From Macrocybe gigantea (taxonomy: Eukaryota; Basidiomycota; Agaricomycetes; Agaricales; Callistosporiaceae): 64,000 bases of DNA. The notes below the pieces were generated by a model that saw nothing but the letters and a program-made list of their open reading frames with translations, was not told where the DNA came from and made no database searches. Positions within the stretch are counted from its first letter, which is position 1, and each line of letters starts with the position of its first letter. Below, piece by piece: positions 30,219 through 42,941 of this stretch. A program made the translations under genes and the position numbers. The DNA is taken from the NCBI GenBank assembly GCA_011319805.1, contig SJRY01000234.1, positions 124,001 to 188,000 on the forward strand, read 5' to 3'.

Positions 30219-32804
30219 ATGGCCGATTTCCACACCCCGCATTCCCGCCGCAAGCTCGTAGGCCAGCCCTTGCTCTATGCCATCTCCGTCTTCGCGAGTG
30301 TTGGCGTCTTTTTGGTGAGTCACTCATGCACCATGGTTCACTCGACCGCGCTTGACCACAACCCCAAGTTTGGATATGACCAGGGGTACGTGGTTTACGC
30401 TTTGCTATTCCGCTAGCCTCACCGTCATTGCAGCGTCATGAGTGGCATTATTACCGGCCCATACTTCCGGCGCTTCTTCAAGTTTCCAACGGCTATCGAC
30501 TTAGGCACTATGGTTGCTATTCTCGAGATTGGGGCGTTGAGTGCGCATAGTTTCCTTTCCGTTATGTACAACTCATCTGCATCTATTTTTGATAGTCACT
30601 TCTATCGCTGCCGGTCGAATTGGCGATACACTCGGGCGGAGAGGAACGCTTTTTGCTGGAGCTATCGTCTTCACTGTCGGAGGCGCTATTCAAACCTTCA
30701 CCTTGGGCTTCTGGTCTATGATTCTCGGCCGCCTTGTCAGTGGATTCGGTGTAGGCCTTCTCTCGTAAAGTACTTTCCTTCCTCGCTGTAGATCAGGCTC
30801 TGCATCTCTCGCCAGCACGATCGTTCCCATTTATCAGAGCGAAATTTCGCCTCCTGATCACGTACGCTCCCGTTCATTGGCACCCCTCCGTATCTTCTGA
30901 TCACTGAGTTTTGAAGCGTGGCGCACTTGCTTGCATGGAGTTTACAGGAAATATCATCGGGTATTCCTCATCTGTCGTACGTCGTTCATATTTCTTACAG
31001 ATATAGGAATTGCTATTTCAGTATCTAGTGGACAGATTACTTTTGTTCCTACATCGAGTCGGACCTTGCCTGGCGTATCCCACTGTTCGTTCAGTGCATT
31101 ATTGGCTCTCTCCTTGCGGCGGGATCGCTAGTCATGCCGGAAAGTCCTCGGTTCGTTTCTATCTCGGTAAAGGCAAATCCAGGCAATGAACGCCATATAT
31201 ATAGATGGCTCATTGACACGTCTCGAGATGCAGAAGGAATGCAGGTCATTGCGGATCTCCATGGAGGTAAGGTGGACGATCCCGTGGCCATTGCGGAATT
31301 CGAGGAAATCCGCGACAAAGTGCAACAAGAAGTAGGCGGCATTCCAACTTTACATCATGGTCGATTTAGATGACATTTTTACCAGCGTGAATCGGGAGAA
31401 AGGAGAACATATGAGATGATGTGGAGAAGATATAAACGACGCGTCCTACTTGCCATGTCCTCACAAGCATTCGCGCAACTGGTATGTTTTGTTTTCGTCT
31501 TTGATGAATCATCTCCTTAATGCGGGATATCATCAGAATGGTATTAATGGTATGAGAGCTTCAGTTCCTTACTGCACGCTTCGTACTGACATACTCGGAA
31601 CTAGTCATATCTTACTACGCTCGTGAGTGCCGCTCATCTTTTCCCTCCACCCTCGACTTATTGGAATCCCGATTAGCCCGAGTATTCGAAGGTTTTGCTA
31701 TATTTATTATCAAAGTCGAGCGCCGTTGATGTGATTTATATGATGCAGAGGCCGGTTGGATTGGCCGCCAAGCTATCTTAATGACCGGAATTAATTCTAT
31801 CATATACGTTATGAGCACCATTCCTACGTGAGTTTTATTGTCCACTATCAACTAAACCTAGCGTTTACAGTAGAAAAGTTGGATACTTGTCGACCGATGG
31901 GGAAGGCGAACAATATTGCTTTCCGGTGCCGTCATTGTGTGTCTGAGCATCCGATTTTTCTCGGCGTTCTGTTCATATCCTAGTCAGATGAGCGCAGCCC
32001 TTGTTGCGACTGGTTGGTGGATGTATATTGACCTTCCGGACACGCCGAAAGCCGTCGTGTTTTGCGTTATCATCTTCAATGCTGCATTCGGATACAGGTA
32101 TGCGAACTATGCTGATGAATAGTTTGATACTGATAGTTTCTCTCGAGTTGGGGCCCTGTCCCATGGCTGTACCCTCCGGAAGTATGTAATTCGACATCAT
32201 TTGCGATATAGGGCAACATAACGATACGTTTTAGATCATGCCTTTGACAGTCCGCGCTAAGGGGGTTTCAATATCGACGGCCACGAATTGGTTCTTCAAT
32301 TTCATCGTCGGGGAAATGACGCCTTACCTTCAAGAAATCATGGCATGGCGGCTCTACCCTATGCACGGATTCTTCTGTGCATGCAGCTTTATTGTCGGTG
32401 AGCGACGCACCATCTGTGCAAAGTGACATACGCATGCTGATATATATATTTCAGTCTACTTTTGTGCGTACCCAGTTCTTTTCATCGCCCTCCGACTTGA
32501 AAAATTTATGGCACATATAGTGTATCCTGAGACGAAGGGCGTCCCCCTGGAGGAGATGGACGCAGTTTTCGGCGAAGGTGAGCCATTTGTCATAACGTGA
32601 AACATGTGCCTCAAGACTTTCATGACCACAGACGAACGAGAGGAACAATTAGAGAACGAATCAGAAAGTTCCTCTTTAATGGCGAATAGCCTCCCAACTA
32701 CTCAACCAACAGTGATACCTCCTTCACTCGCAGGAGCACTGCAAGGGAGCGCACATGGTTTGACCGTTTCCTTGGACGCAGGAAGCCCGGATACCAACCA
32801 ATAG
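30219..32804 (+). CDS. MFS sugar porter
   Basis: Many short exons join into a 12-TM sugar porter: LLYAISVFASVGVFLFGYDQG, VMSGIITGPYFRRFF, GRIGDTLGRRGTLFAGA, LGRLVSGFGVGLLS, VPIYQSEISPP, RGALACMEFTGNIIG, PESPR, QAFAQLNGINVISYYA, WILVDRWGRRTILLSG, SWGPVPWLYPPEIMPL, RAKGVSISTATNWFFNF and PETKGVPLEEMDAVFGE. These are the standard signatures for hexose, pentose or quinate/galacturonate carriers in the plasma membrane. The C-tail is acidic and Ser-rich. Very short exons (13 and 18 nt) encode the helix-7 sugar-contact motif NGINVISYYA. No frameshift seen. The substrate is undetermined. Confidence 0.9.
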
Positions 32805-32918
32805 AGTCTCGGGATGACTGACAGACTGCCAGTGGTGGCTCTTAGTCGCAACATGAAGCACAGCGAGATTTCAAGTTGTACATAGATTATTGTTGTATAA
32901 TGGCGCATCATGTGACTC

Positions 32919-34745
32919 ATGAAAACTCTTCCTCATACTCTGCTTTCCTGGACGAGATTTCATGGCATTCGATGTGTAAATGCGCGCCATTCGTTGATAT
33001 CGAATCGTAATGCTGTAACGTCGGCGTCGCCGGCATCGACAAAATCGTTCGAAGAACTTGGTCTCAACCCACGCATCACCCAGGCCCTTCGGACAGCATT
33101 CCCGAGCGTCCGACATCCTACCGAGACCCAAAGCAAATTTATACCCGCAATACTGAGCGGAAAGGATGTCTTACTTAAAGATGAGACTGGGTCCGGCAAG
33201 TGCGTAAGCTCAACTCGACTATGCGACATGAAATTCACAAGTGGCTAGGTCTTTCGGGTTAATGCTCGCCCTGCTAAGCCAGCCTCGTGTGGCTGCGAAA
33301 CCAGAGAACTCGCCCCATACTGCTCACGCGATTACGTGTATGGCAATTGTTCCTCACCGGGAGCTAGCTTACCAGCTGCTCCACTGGGTGCAGCGGATGG
33401 TCGCGGGATCTCAGAGCGTTTCGCTTCCAGCGCCGGGCATGGCTCAGGTGCTGGTCCGCGACAACATGCAGCATTTGGAAACGGGCTTGCAGCTGCTCCG
33501 CGCTGCTCCGCCCCATATTCTCATCGGGACACCCCAGGCGCTGTGGGACGTATGGAATCACGAACCGGACGTGCTGCAGATTCCGCGTTTGAGGAGTGTC
33601 GCCGTCGACGAAGTGGATTATCTGATCGAGACGGTCCCAAAAAAGAACCCAGACAAGTCATTCTACAAGGCTTACGTCAAAGCTCAAAAAAAGCTCCAGG
33701 CGCATCCAGGCGTCACGCGGCAACTCTTGGACGTCATATTTGCGAAAAGAAAAGAGGTGAATGAAGCAAGGCGTGATGAGCCTGGGATCGTGCAGTACCG
33801 CAGACGTACCGGGAACGGCGAAGAATCTGAGCAGCCCCGTCTATCGCCGCAACTCATCCTATCCAGTGCCACGCTTAGGTCTCATCTGAGCAATTACCTG
33901 TTCGACGAAAGCGGGTGGCTGGATAAGGATAATTTGCTCAAAGTCAAAGGCTCCGCTCATACGACGACGACGACGCCATACGCGACGGCACAGCCACAAA
34001 TACCGGAGAGCATACTGGTCTCGGGGGCGAGGGCGTCCTGCATTCGGTCCTGGTGGTTTCAAATGACCGTGTTAAAAATATCGAGGGAGCGGTTCCTTGC
34101 GATACCCCTGACATCGAGGAGCATGAGGCCCTGGACCCTCACAAGCTGTTCGGTTCCTCAACGGAGGAGCCGCCCATTGTGGACAAAAGCTTGGCGGAGA
34201 GTAAGATAATGCGTCATCGTCTATTTCTGTTGGCAACTAAACATCAATATATAGAGTATGTTGGAACGCCGTCTCCGTTCAATCCGAATGTTCTGGAAGC
34301 CATCGCCACGGCGTTTGCACTGGACGTGCCCTCGGTGGCGCTGCTGGTCCTTCCATCGTCCGCGTCAATACAACGTGCTGTTTATGAGCTGCAAGAGCTC
34401 GGCGTGAATGCGCAGCGGCTGGCCCTGTTGTCGGAGGACAAGGGGAAGGCTCATCTGCTGCAAGGAGGGGGTGCGGATGGACAGAATCCGATGCTGCTGG
34501 TGTCGACGCTGGCGAGCACGCGTGGTTTGGACTTGCCGGGACTGACGCATGTGTTCATGCTGGGTGTGCCTGAAGGGCCAAAGGTGAGCGCGAGGTCTGT
34601 GGACGCTTATGTGCACATTGCGGGGCGAGTTGGACGGTTTGGGCGGGGTGGCAAGGTGATTACGGTGGTGGAGGACGGACAGAGCATACGGCTGATCCTG
34701 GAAAGGCTATCAATAATTGCAGTGAGGTTAGGCCAGTTTGATTGA
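32919..34745 (+). CDS. MRH4: DEAD-box RNA helicase, mitochondrial MRH4-like
   Basis: ATG 32919 opens a basic presequence (MKTLPHTLLSWTRFHGIR). Helicase motifs in order: Q-motif region HPTETQSKFIPAIL, motif I DETGSGKS, AIVPHRELAYQLL, IGTPQALWDVW, motif II as VDEVD, motif III SSATLRS, then STLASTRGLDLPG and HIAGRVGRFGRGG. Motif II reads DEVD rather than DEAD, as in MRH4-type proteins, which help assemble the mitochondrial large subunit. Two introns (first at about 33199-33247). The frame must change between about 33950 and the G-run 34023-34027; one extra G restores GGEGVLHSVLVVSNDRV. Confidence 0.85.
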
Positions 34746-34898
34746 TGAAATAGAATCTACTGTAAGACGGAATGGACGGATATCGTTCGCCGTTTCAAGT
34801 CTCACGCTCTCAACTCAAAAAGAGTACGCCAGGTGGCTGACCTCTTGGAAGCATGACCACCACCCGCTGAACGTATTCACCCCCTCCTTTCAACTATC

Positions 34899-37672
34899 AT
34901 GCGTCCATCCTTTGTCCATTTCGTTCTCTTCCTCCTCGCCTTTCTCCATCGCGCCCGAGCCCAGACTCCCAGCTTGTCCGAACCCTCTAGCAGTCCCAGC
35001 CCAAGCCCAGCAACTGCACCCTCCACGCCATCATTCTCCCTGTCCGCCTCCACCACCTCCTTCACCACCGTTATCTCGACCCGCTCGGCAGGCCAGAACA
35101 CTCAGATTACGACAGTGATCTTGTCCTCTTTCAATGTCACCGTTACGCCATCACCCACGTCTTCTACTTCCTCCGCGACATCTTCTACATCCGCTTCAGC
35201 AACGCCCGCACCCATAGTTCTTGTAAGCAATCCGACAACCGTTCCCAGGTGACCTTTTCAGGGTTGACAATTTCTTTCTAGGAGACGAAACTCGATCCTG
35301 CATTTGGCGTCTTGGGCGCTTTGCTCATTCTCACTGGTCTTCCTTCGGCTTTTTGGGGCCACAAGAACCGATGGTACGTCCTCGTTCACCCTATCGCGTG
35401 CTCTAAGCGATCCGCTCACACGAGTCTCACAACCTCAGGACGTCATTCTTCCTCATCGGTTTCTACACTTTTGCGCTCGTCTGCGTCGTTCTCATCATCA
35501 AGTTCGGTGTCCTCCCGGCTATCAATCCCCCGAGCAAGGCGCTTCGCGGCATGTTTGTTCTTGCTTCCGCGGTCGCTGGCGTAGCTGGCGGTGCTATTGC
35601 CATCTTCTTTTGGAAGGCGGCAAGGTATGGCATCGGCGCTTGGGGTGGATTCGCTCTCGCGTTATGGATCCAATGTTTCAATCCCGGAGGCGTGATCAAG
35701 TCTATTGGATTCAGGTGGATTCTTTACATCGGTACGCCGCACAGAAATGCAAACTTTATTCACCGATTCAATTCCATCGGCAATACCAAACAGGATGCGC
35801 CGTCGTAGGCTTCACCTTGTGCACCATACCCAAGGTATGTAAACTGCCATTTGGCAATTGTGCTTCGTATGCTCAGCCTCATGCTTGAAACGCGCAAAAA
35901 ATGATAAAGATTCATTACCATATTCTCCTTATCTCCACGGCGATCGTAGGCTCTTCCGCCTTCATTCTGGGCGTCGATTGCTTCACGACAGCTGGCTTGA
36001 AGGAGGTATGTCATTCACTCCTGTCTTTCGCTGACTCGTGTTCAATAGACATCGGTGCCATCTGCAGTTTTACGTATGGAACCTTGGCTTCAAGACGCTA
36101 TTTCCGAAATACACCGCGCATGGAATCGAATTTCCTGTCTCCCAAACAATGCAGATTGAGCTTGGCTTGATTGGTGCGGTGGCACTGATGGGCGCCGCTG
36201 TCCAGCTTCGCATCTTGAATGTACTCCAAAGAAAGTTGCTGGAGATATCCCACGAGCAGAAGAAGCGCGACCACGATGCCGAAGAGCAGGCCGCTAAACG
36301 ATTCGACGACGTCAATCGCGAGAGAGAGGATTGGGAAAAAGAACATCCCAGTCCTGCGTTGCGCAAGCACGGCAGAAACGAAAGCGGCCTCTCGAGCATG
36401 CCCCTCATGAGGGATCAGGACGGGTCGGCGTCGCCAACGACAGCGGAACATCGGCTGTCCACCTTCACGCTCGTGAACGAAGGCCGCCCGCGCAACTATT
36501 CGGGAGTTTCCGACTTGAAAGGTACGGCGACTATGGAAGACGAGGTCGGGACATCGACGAGAGCTGCGCAAAACACTGGAGTCCTACCCACTTTGGATCT
36601 CGGGTCGGGCCTCCAGGATGATGTTCCGGATAACTTTATGGCAGAGGACGAGCTGAAGAAGAAAGACTTGTCTCCCAGCGCACTGGAAGAATTGAAGCGC
36701 AAGGAAGAGCTTATCCTCGAGATCCAAACGATCCGACGCTCGATCGAGGCGCTCAAGTCTGAGACACCGGCGCCCTCCTCGTCTGCTGCTTCCAGGCATC
36801 CTTCGCTGACATCTCGGCGTACGTTGAGCATCGATGCAGGGACAGCGTTGTCACCTGCCGCCCCGCACGCGCGACCGCCCCGAGAGACGGATCCACGGTT
36901 ACGAGTGTACTCCATGGACGCCAGCAATCTTGGTTACGGGCGTCCGGGAGGTGAACCTATCAGCCGACCCACGAGTGTGCCGATCAGAGACGAGGACTGG
37001 GATGCCTACGTACACGACCGGAAGCTGTTACAACCGCCGTCAGGAATAACCCCACCGATTGCGACCACAGGAAAAGGACTTCAAAACAAGATCAGCATGC
37101 CACCCGCCGTCACTGAAGCTCTTCAACAGAGGAAGAAGAGGGAGAGTACGCTGCTGCAAGGCGAACAAACCACGGATTCGTCGGACGACGTACCTCTCGC
37201 TCGGATTGCGCGGCACCAGAGAAGCAGCTCGCTGGGAGGCAAGGTCCCGGTGACGAAGCCCGCGCATCGGGCAAAGACAGGGCCCTCTCATGTCGGGGGA
37301 CCTTCGAACATCGCGGCTCCGCAGCCCCGGAAAGCGGTGACGCGGACGTTCGAAGAGATCAACGAACGGCACCGCGAGAAGATGAGAGGTCTGCAGGGTC
37401 CGGTGACACAGGCAGAGAAGGACGAGGCGAACATTCAGGCGGCGAAGCAGCGGTGGGAACGCAACAAGATGCTTGAGAAGGAAGACTTTACGCGGCGGCA
37501 GGTGGAGAAGATGAGCAGGCTGAGTACGTCGGGACACGAGCACGGGCATGGGAAAGGACATTCACGCAGCAGGAGTGGGGACCGATTAGGGAACGCGCGG
37601 AGGTTGTCGACGATGAAGGTGGAGGACTGGCGGCGGTACCAGGAGGGGGTGCCGTTCCCGGATGGACAATAA
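34899..37672 (+). CDS. DUF4203 (TM7S3/TMEM198-like) membrane protein with coiled-coil tail
   Basis: The product has a signal peptide (MRPSFVHFVLFLLAFLHRARA) and a Ser/Thr/Pro-rich lumenal region. A set of hydrophobic helices follows (FGVLGALLILTGLPSAFWG, FFLIGFYTFALVCVVLIIK, MFVLASAVAGVAGGAIAIFF, GCAVVGFTLCTIP, ILLISTAIVGSSAFILGVD, ELGLIGAVALMGAAVQL). Then come charged, coiled-coil-rich cytoplasmic sequence (LLEISHEQKKRDHDAEEQAA) and a disordered Ser/Arg-rich end. The helical block matches the DUF4203 pattern, a family of unknown function. Introns occur only in the membrane half; the last 1.6 kb is one exon. No frame problem seen. Confidence 0.8.
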
Positions 37673-37795
37673 ATATGATGTTTGTTTTTATTATCTTGGG
37701 ACAGATAAGATAGAAAATATTATATAATTTGGAGTATATAAGTTCGCACGGGTTGAGCAGGACTCTCACGACGTTCTCCCGCTCTCACGGCTATA

Positions 37796-40159
37796 ATGAC
37801 AATGGCTCACGATCCCTTCCTCCTCAACGACGCTCTCCAGATGTCCAATGAACCAGACCCCGCATCCCGTCCTGCATCCCCCGTTAGGTCCAGCTTGGAT
37901 ATACTCGTAAAAACTACTCCTCTCCTTCTCCTGTCTTGTCATTCAACCATACTGCGCGCTCTCTAGGTTCACAACCGCAATTCTTCTCCACCCCCTCCTC
38001 CTTCTGACCCAAATGCTTCCATCCAGTCCATCCTAGTCGCCAGCAACAAGGACTCTTCCAACGGCCAGATTCCGTCATGGTCCCCGCCTCCTCACGGTGA
38101 CGCCAATGCCCCTCTGCCCCAGGTTTCGCTTTCCTCCTCTCTCCTCCTCTGTCATACCACACGCTGACGTTCTCTTCTCACAGTCGTCCTCTAGCAAGCG
38201 CAAGCTCGACGACACGGAATCAGACGATCCGCACGCTAAAATTCGCCGCATCGTCCGTGATCATGTGTTGCAGGACCCGACCCGCGTCATGCCCATGACC
38301 ACTGTCATATGCCTCCACGCTGCCGTCGCCCAAAAGTCTTACGGAAGCGAGAAACGGTTCCTCTGTCCCCCGCCTGTCGTGCACATCGAAGGGCCCGTCT
38401 GGCATCTCCGCTCGCAGCAGCTCTCCATGGCCGTCGTGTCTGAGAACGGCGAGCGTTCATTCGAGCAAAAGGCTTCCCTTGACGCTCACATGACCGCAAG
38501 CTTCAAGTTTCTCCATGTCACCGGAACAGCAAAAGCCAAGAGCTTCCAACTCTCACTCGACATCGCCGAGCCCCCTCCACCTTCGCTCTCTGGCGAAGGC
38601 GGCGAAGCTCCTCCCGCTCGTGTATGGGCATCCTTTGACTCGGCCCCTGTCACCATCATCTCTAAGCCTTCTAAAAAGACCGCAAAGACTCGTAATATCT
38701 CTTCCTGTATCTTAGCGGGCGGCCCAGTTTCCCTTTTCAATCGCATCAACTCTCAGACGGTGCGCACAAAGTACATGACCATCGATCATGCCCAACTTTG
38801 CGCCAGCAATATCGCGTGGTCTGCTTTCAACGTCAATGTCGTCCGTCGGCCCACAGAACTGCCAGCTGTTGGTACGTTTGAAACCACGTTCATGTCTGCA
38901 ACGTTATTGGTCTCACCCGCCCCGTCCCTCGATCGTAGGTGGGCCTCAGCCCGTGACATATGGCTGCGAGATTGTTCTGTCCGACACTCATTCGGGAATA
39001 TCCACCTCTCCCCTTGTCATTCGTAAGGTCGACAAGGGCAGAGTATCGGCCGAGGATGGTGGTCCAGTCAGTCAAATGCAGAAAATCGCGCTGCAACGCG
39101 TGAACCCCGACGGCTCTCGCCACTACTTGTCCGCTGCAGGGCCTATACCTGGCACACCCGGCGTCGTCGCTCCCCTGCACCAGGCATCTCATCCCAAGCC
39201 GGCACACATCCGCTGCTATTCCAGTCGCCTCGCGTTCGGGACGAAGTCAAGGATGGCGTTCGCATTATCTCCGACGAAGTCGACGACTATCTTTGCTGGA
39301 CTATCGTTGGAATCTGTGAGTTTGAATTTTCGGATGTATCGCCGTAATTCTCTGATCCGTTTGTCTTTAGCCAAGTTCCAATACACTTTTTCGATGCGTT
39401 TGGCCAAAGTAACAACATACCTGAAATACCCATTACTCCCTTCCCTACGCTCTTCACGGCTCCCGTGTACCGTCCGGCAAGCAATACGGTTGAGCTGACA
39501 GTGTCCAACTTTTTCTACGAGGATCCAAAGACGCACACTCAGAAACCGCTCGACGTCTACCTGGGCAGTCTCGGGCCGCTGCAACATCGCATCTATCAAG
39601 CAACACCACCGGGCCCGCTGACCAACATCTCATCCTTCGTGCAAACGTTGCCAGTCCCGCAAGGCCTAGAAAGCGGTCCTTCCGATGCTGTACCTGTCTC
39701 TCCCGGCTCGCCTGCTGTAGCTGGGCCTAGATATATGTCTAGTGGCCCCTTGCACACGATTGTCATCGTGGAGATGCCTCCCCTGAATGATATCATCAAG
39801 GCGTTAGAACAAGATGTGGCACATCCACTACCAGATGGAGTTGATGGAAACCGTCGCTCACCTCGATCTAACGAAGAGCGTCCACCAGAGCCTCGAAATC
39901 GGCCTAGCGCACCCCCGTTATCTATTGCGGGGCGTAGCTTGCCGCTGCTGTTTATCCGTGCCTCAGATGGCGTGGGGTATCATTCCGGTCGGACAATAGC
40001 TTGCGAAAACGTTTTCCAAGCTATCGACCTCAGCAACATGGCAGGTAACCCCCTGGCGCAAATATAGATGCAGGTTGGTTAGCAGCTGCCCAAGCGGCGG
40101 CCGCGGCTGCGGCGGCAGCTGATGGCGGTCTACATCATTGGACGCTAAGAGTCATGTAG
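37796..40159 (+). CDS. CSL-family transcription factor (CBF11-like)
   Basis: A Ser/Pro-rich N-terminus leads into the CSL core: an RHR-N domain with VVHIEGPVWHL and CLHAAVAQKSYGSEKRFLCPP, a beta-trefoil domain (VSLFNRINSQTVRTKYM, SDTHSGISTSPLVIRKVDKG, MQKIALQRVNPDGSRHYLSA), then WTIVGI, FDAFGQSNNIPE, ELTVSNFFYEDPK and a C-terminal Ala run ending HHWTLRVM. CSL proteins bind GTGGGAA-type sites; fungi use them in cell adhesion, cell cycle and lipid gene control without Notch. Three one-base problems break the frame: 39201-39206, T-run 39388-39392 (six T expected) and C-run 40049-40053 (six C expected). Confidence 0.88.
40091..40117 (+). repeat. Alanine-codon run in the CSL gene
   Basis: A GCN tract (mixed gcg, gcc, gct, gca codons) encodes nine alanines just before the conserved C-terminal end of the CSL protein. 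Mixed codons argue against recent slippage. Confidence 0.6.
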
Positions 40160-40394
40160 TCCCCTTTCCTTTGTCTCTTTTTCCTCTTGAACATTTTTTT
40201 TTCTCGTCGACTGCTCTCTCCTGCTTATGATGGTGTTGGCTGTATATAAGATCTGACCATCGACTGTGTTATCGAGTTTCTTTCACTTTGTATATTTAAT
40301 TTGTTTTATCGAGACCTGTCCGTTGCGTAATAAGAGATGATCGGAATTATTGCGCTTTAGGTCAAGCTCAAACGTTCCTGCCATCGATAAGGTA

Positions 40395-42816
40395 ATGAAT
40401 ATAATCTCCCCTCAAAGAAAAGCTCAGGCCTCGGGCGTCCATCCATCCTTGACCATGTTCCCTCACAACAACATCCAATCCCAGCTCGAGTGGTCCTCCA
40501 CTCTCTCTCCTGTCAATGCTCCCGTGCCGACAGAGAAAACAAAGTTTTTGCGTAAAGTGCGTTTGTTGGTCTGGAAAAAGAGTATAGCAGAGACTAGACC
40601 TATTTCTATGAGCGTAGACCTCCATCATCGCCACCATCGGTGAGCACACGTTTTGGGTCCGTCTCTTTTCTCATGGCTTACTCTGGCTCTCGTTTTCAGG
40701 TCCGAAGGTGAACTCTATCGAGAAGCTTGCCGAGCTTCGACGCGCTGGCGTTAACATCGGTCTGTAATGCCTCTCGCCAAATCTTCGCAGACTTTTTTCT
40801 GAGTAAAAACATTTTGCTGCAGTTCGCATGAACTTTTCCCATGGTTCCTACGAATATCACCAGAGCGTCATAGACAACACAAGGAAGATGGTCGCAGGTA
40901 TGTGAAAATCTGTCATTCTTTCTCCCATGGTATGCGTTGACCTCATGACTTGGTAGCCGACCCAACGGGTCGACCTGTGGCCATCGCTCTTGACACGGTA
41001 TGCTGCCGAACACGACGCGCATATTCTTCTGTCTGACATCCTGGGACATTGTTCTGCAGAAAGGCCCTGAGATCCGGACGGGCCTGACACGGGACAACTT
41101 GGACGTGCGTCATCCAATTGGCTGTGTATAAATGGTTCTTGACATGTCGATCTGATTCCCGAAACCTGGCCAGTACAACATCCCTGCTGGGCATGAATTC
41201 ATCATTACGACCGACACCAAACACAGCGAGGCCTGCGACGACAAAGTCCTCTTTGTCGATTATGTGAGCTAGTCGGCGTTTGTCATGGAGACGTTGCTGA
41301 TAATCATTTTAGGCCAACCTGCCCAAGGTGACTGCGCCTGGAAAGCTGATTTATGTGGATGATGGTGAGTGGGCCAAAACTGCAGCATTGCCCTCGACTT
41401 TTTAGCTGATCGTGAATCAGGCATTCTTTCTCTCCTCGTTCTCGCCATTGACGGCACCAACATCCACGTTCGCTCCCTCAACAGCGGTACAATCTCGTCC
41501 CGCAAGGGCGTCAATCTCCCCAAAACCGCCGTCGACCTTCCTGCCCTATCGGAAAAGGACAAGAAGGATCTGCAATTCGGCGTGCGCAATGGCGTTGACA
41601 TGATCTTCGCCTCCTTCATCCGCCGCGGCCAAGATGTCCGGGACATCCGTGCCGTGTTGGGTCCGGAGGGCGCCAACATCAAAATCATCGTCAAGATTGA
41701 GAACGAACAAGGCGTTGCCAATTTTGACGAAATCCTGAAGGAGACCGATGGCGTCATGGTCGCCCGCGGTGATTTGGGTATCGAAATTCCTGCCAGCCAG
41801 GTCTTTCTCGCCCAAAAGATGATGATTGCCAAGTGCAACATTGTCGGAAAGCCCGTTATCGTGGCTACACAGATGCTCGAAGTAGGTCGCCCCTTCTTTT
41901 TTTTTTTTTTTTCGCTCTGATACGGCAACTGATTTTATCATGTTTTTAACCAAGTCAATGACGGTACGGATACTCGTTCAAGTTCTCGAATTTTCATGTT
42001 CATAAGGTTTCACAGTACAACCCTCGGCCGACTCGTGCTGAAGTCAGCGACGTTGCCAACGCTGTCCTCGACGGTGCAGACTGTGTCATGCTTTCTGGTG
42101 AGACTGCAAAAGGAGCATACCCTGTCCAGTCTGGTGAGAACATCCCCTTTGGAGCCGAATTCCGACTGACAGAAGGATGGGCAAAAAAGTGCTCATGATG
42201 GCTGAGACCTGCTTGCTCGCCGAATCGGCCATCTGCTATCCACCCTTGTACGACGAATTGAAATCTATTCAGCCTCGCCCGACCGAGACGGTAGAGACTG
42301 TCGCCATTGCGGCTGTCGCTGCTGCATCTGAACAAGACGCAAGCGCTATTATTGTCCTTTCCACGAGCGGTAACACTGCCCGCCTCATATCCAAATACCG
42401 ACCCAGAGTTCCGATCTTGACAGGTGAGATTTAATAGATTGTCGAACCAGCCTCGTAATGCGCCATGAATAGTCACTCGCAACGAACAAACTGCGCGACA
42501 AATCCATTTGCATCGCGGCTGCTATCCTTTTTGGTACCCGGAGCCCCGTGGAATCCAGGAGCACCAATGGCAAAAGGACGTAGGTGCAATCCCATCTGGT
42601 GATCGTCGACGCATCGCTGACGCCAGGTGTAAGGTTGACAATCGCATTCGATTTGGTCTTCGGAGTGCCTTGGCGCTGAACATCATCACACCTGGGTCGA
42701 CGATCATCGCGGTGCAAGGCTGGAAGGGTGGCCTTGGGCACACAAACACTTTGCGCATTTTGAGTGTCCCCACCGATTCGGCCGACCTTGAGATGCAGCC
42801 GCTGGGTTCTGCTTGA
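40395..42816 (+). CDS. PYK1: Pyruvate kinase
   Basis: About a dozen exons join to a full pyruvate kinase: [51 protein letters not shown], the B domain, [37 protein letters not shown], the signature [76 protein letters not shown] and [16 protein letters not shown]. It catalyses PEP + ADP to pyruvate + ATP, the last step of glycolysis. The conserved SMT is its own 9-nt exon (41955-41963). The start is the first in-frame ATG, 40395; a later ATG (MFPHNN) is possible. No frameshift seen. Confidence 0.96.
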
Positions 42817-42941
42817 GCGATTGGCGTTTGTTGTATGCAGACTTATGTTCACTGTCGACTTGTAATTCCATTAGATGCACGTTATTCCCACGAAATGTTT
42901 TTGGTTTGCGATCGGTCTCTTGGACTCAGGGTCATGAAACC

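Noticed and set aside
40045..40067. 23-nt intron near the end of the CSL gene
   Set aside because: Too short to be spliced; one extra C in the run at 40049-40053 gives a continuous frame to the conserved C-terminus.
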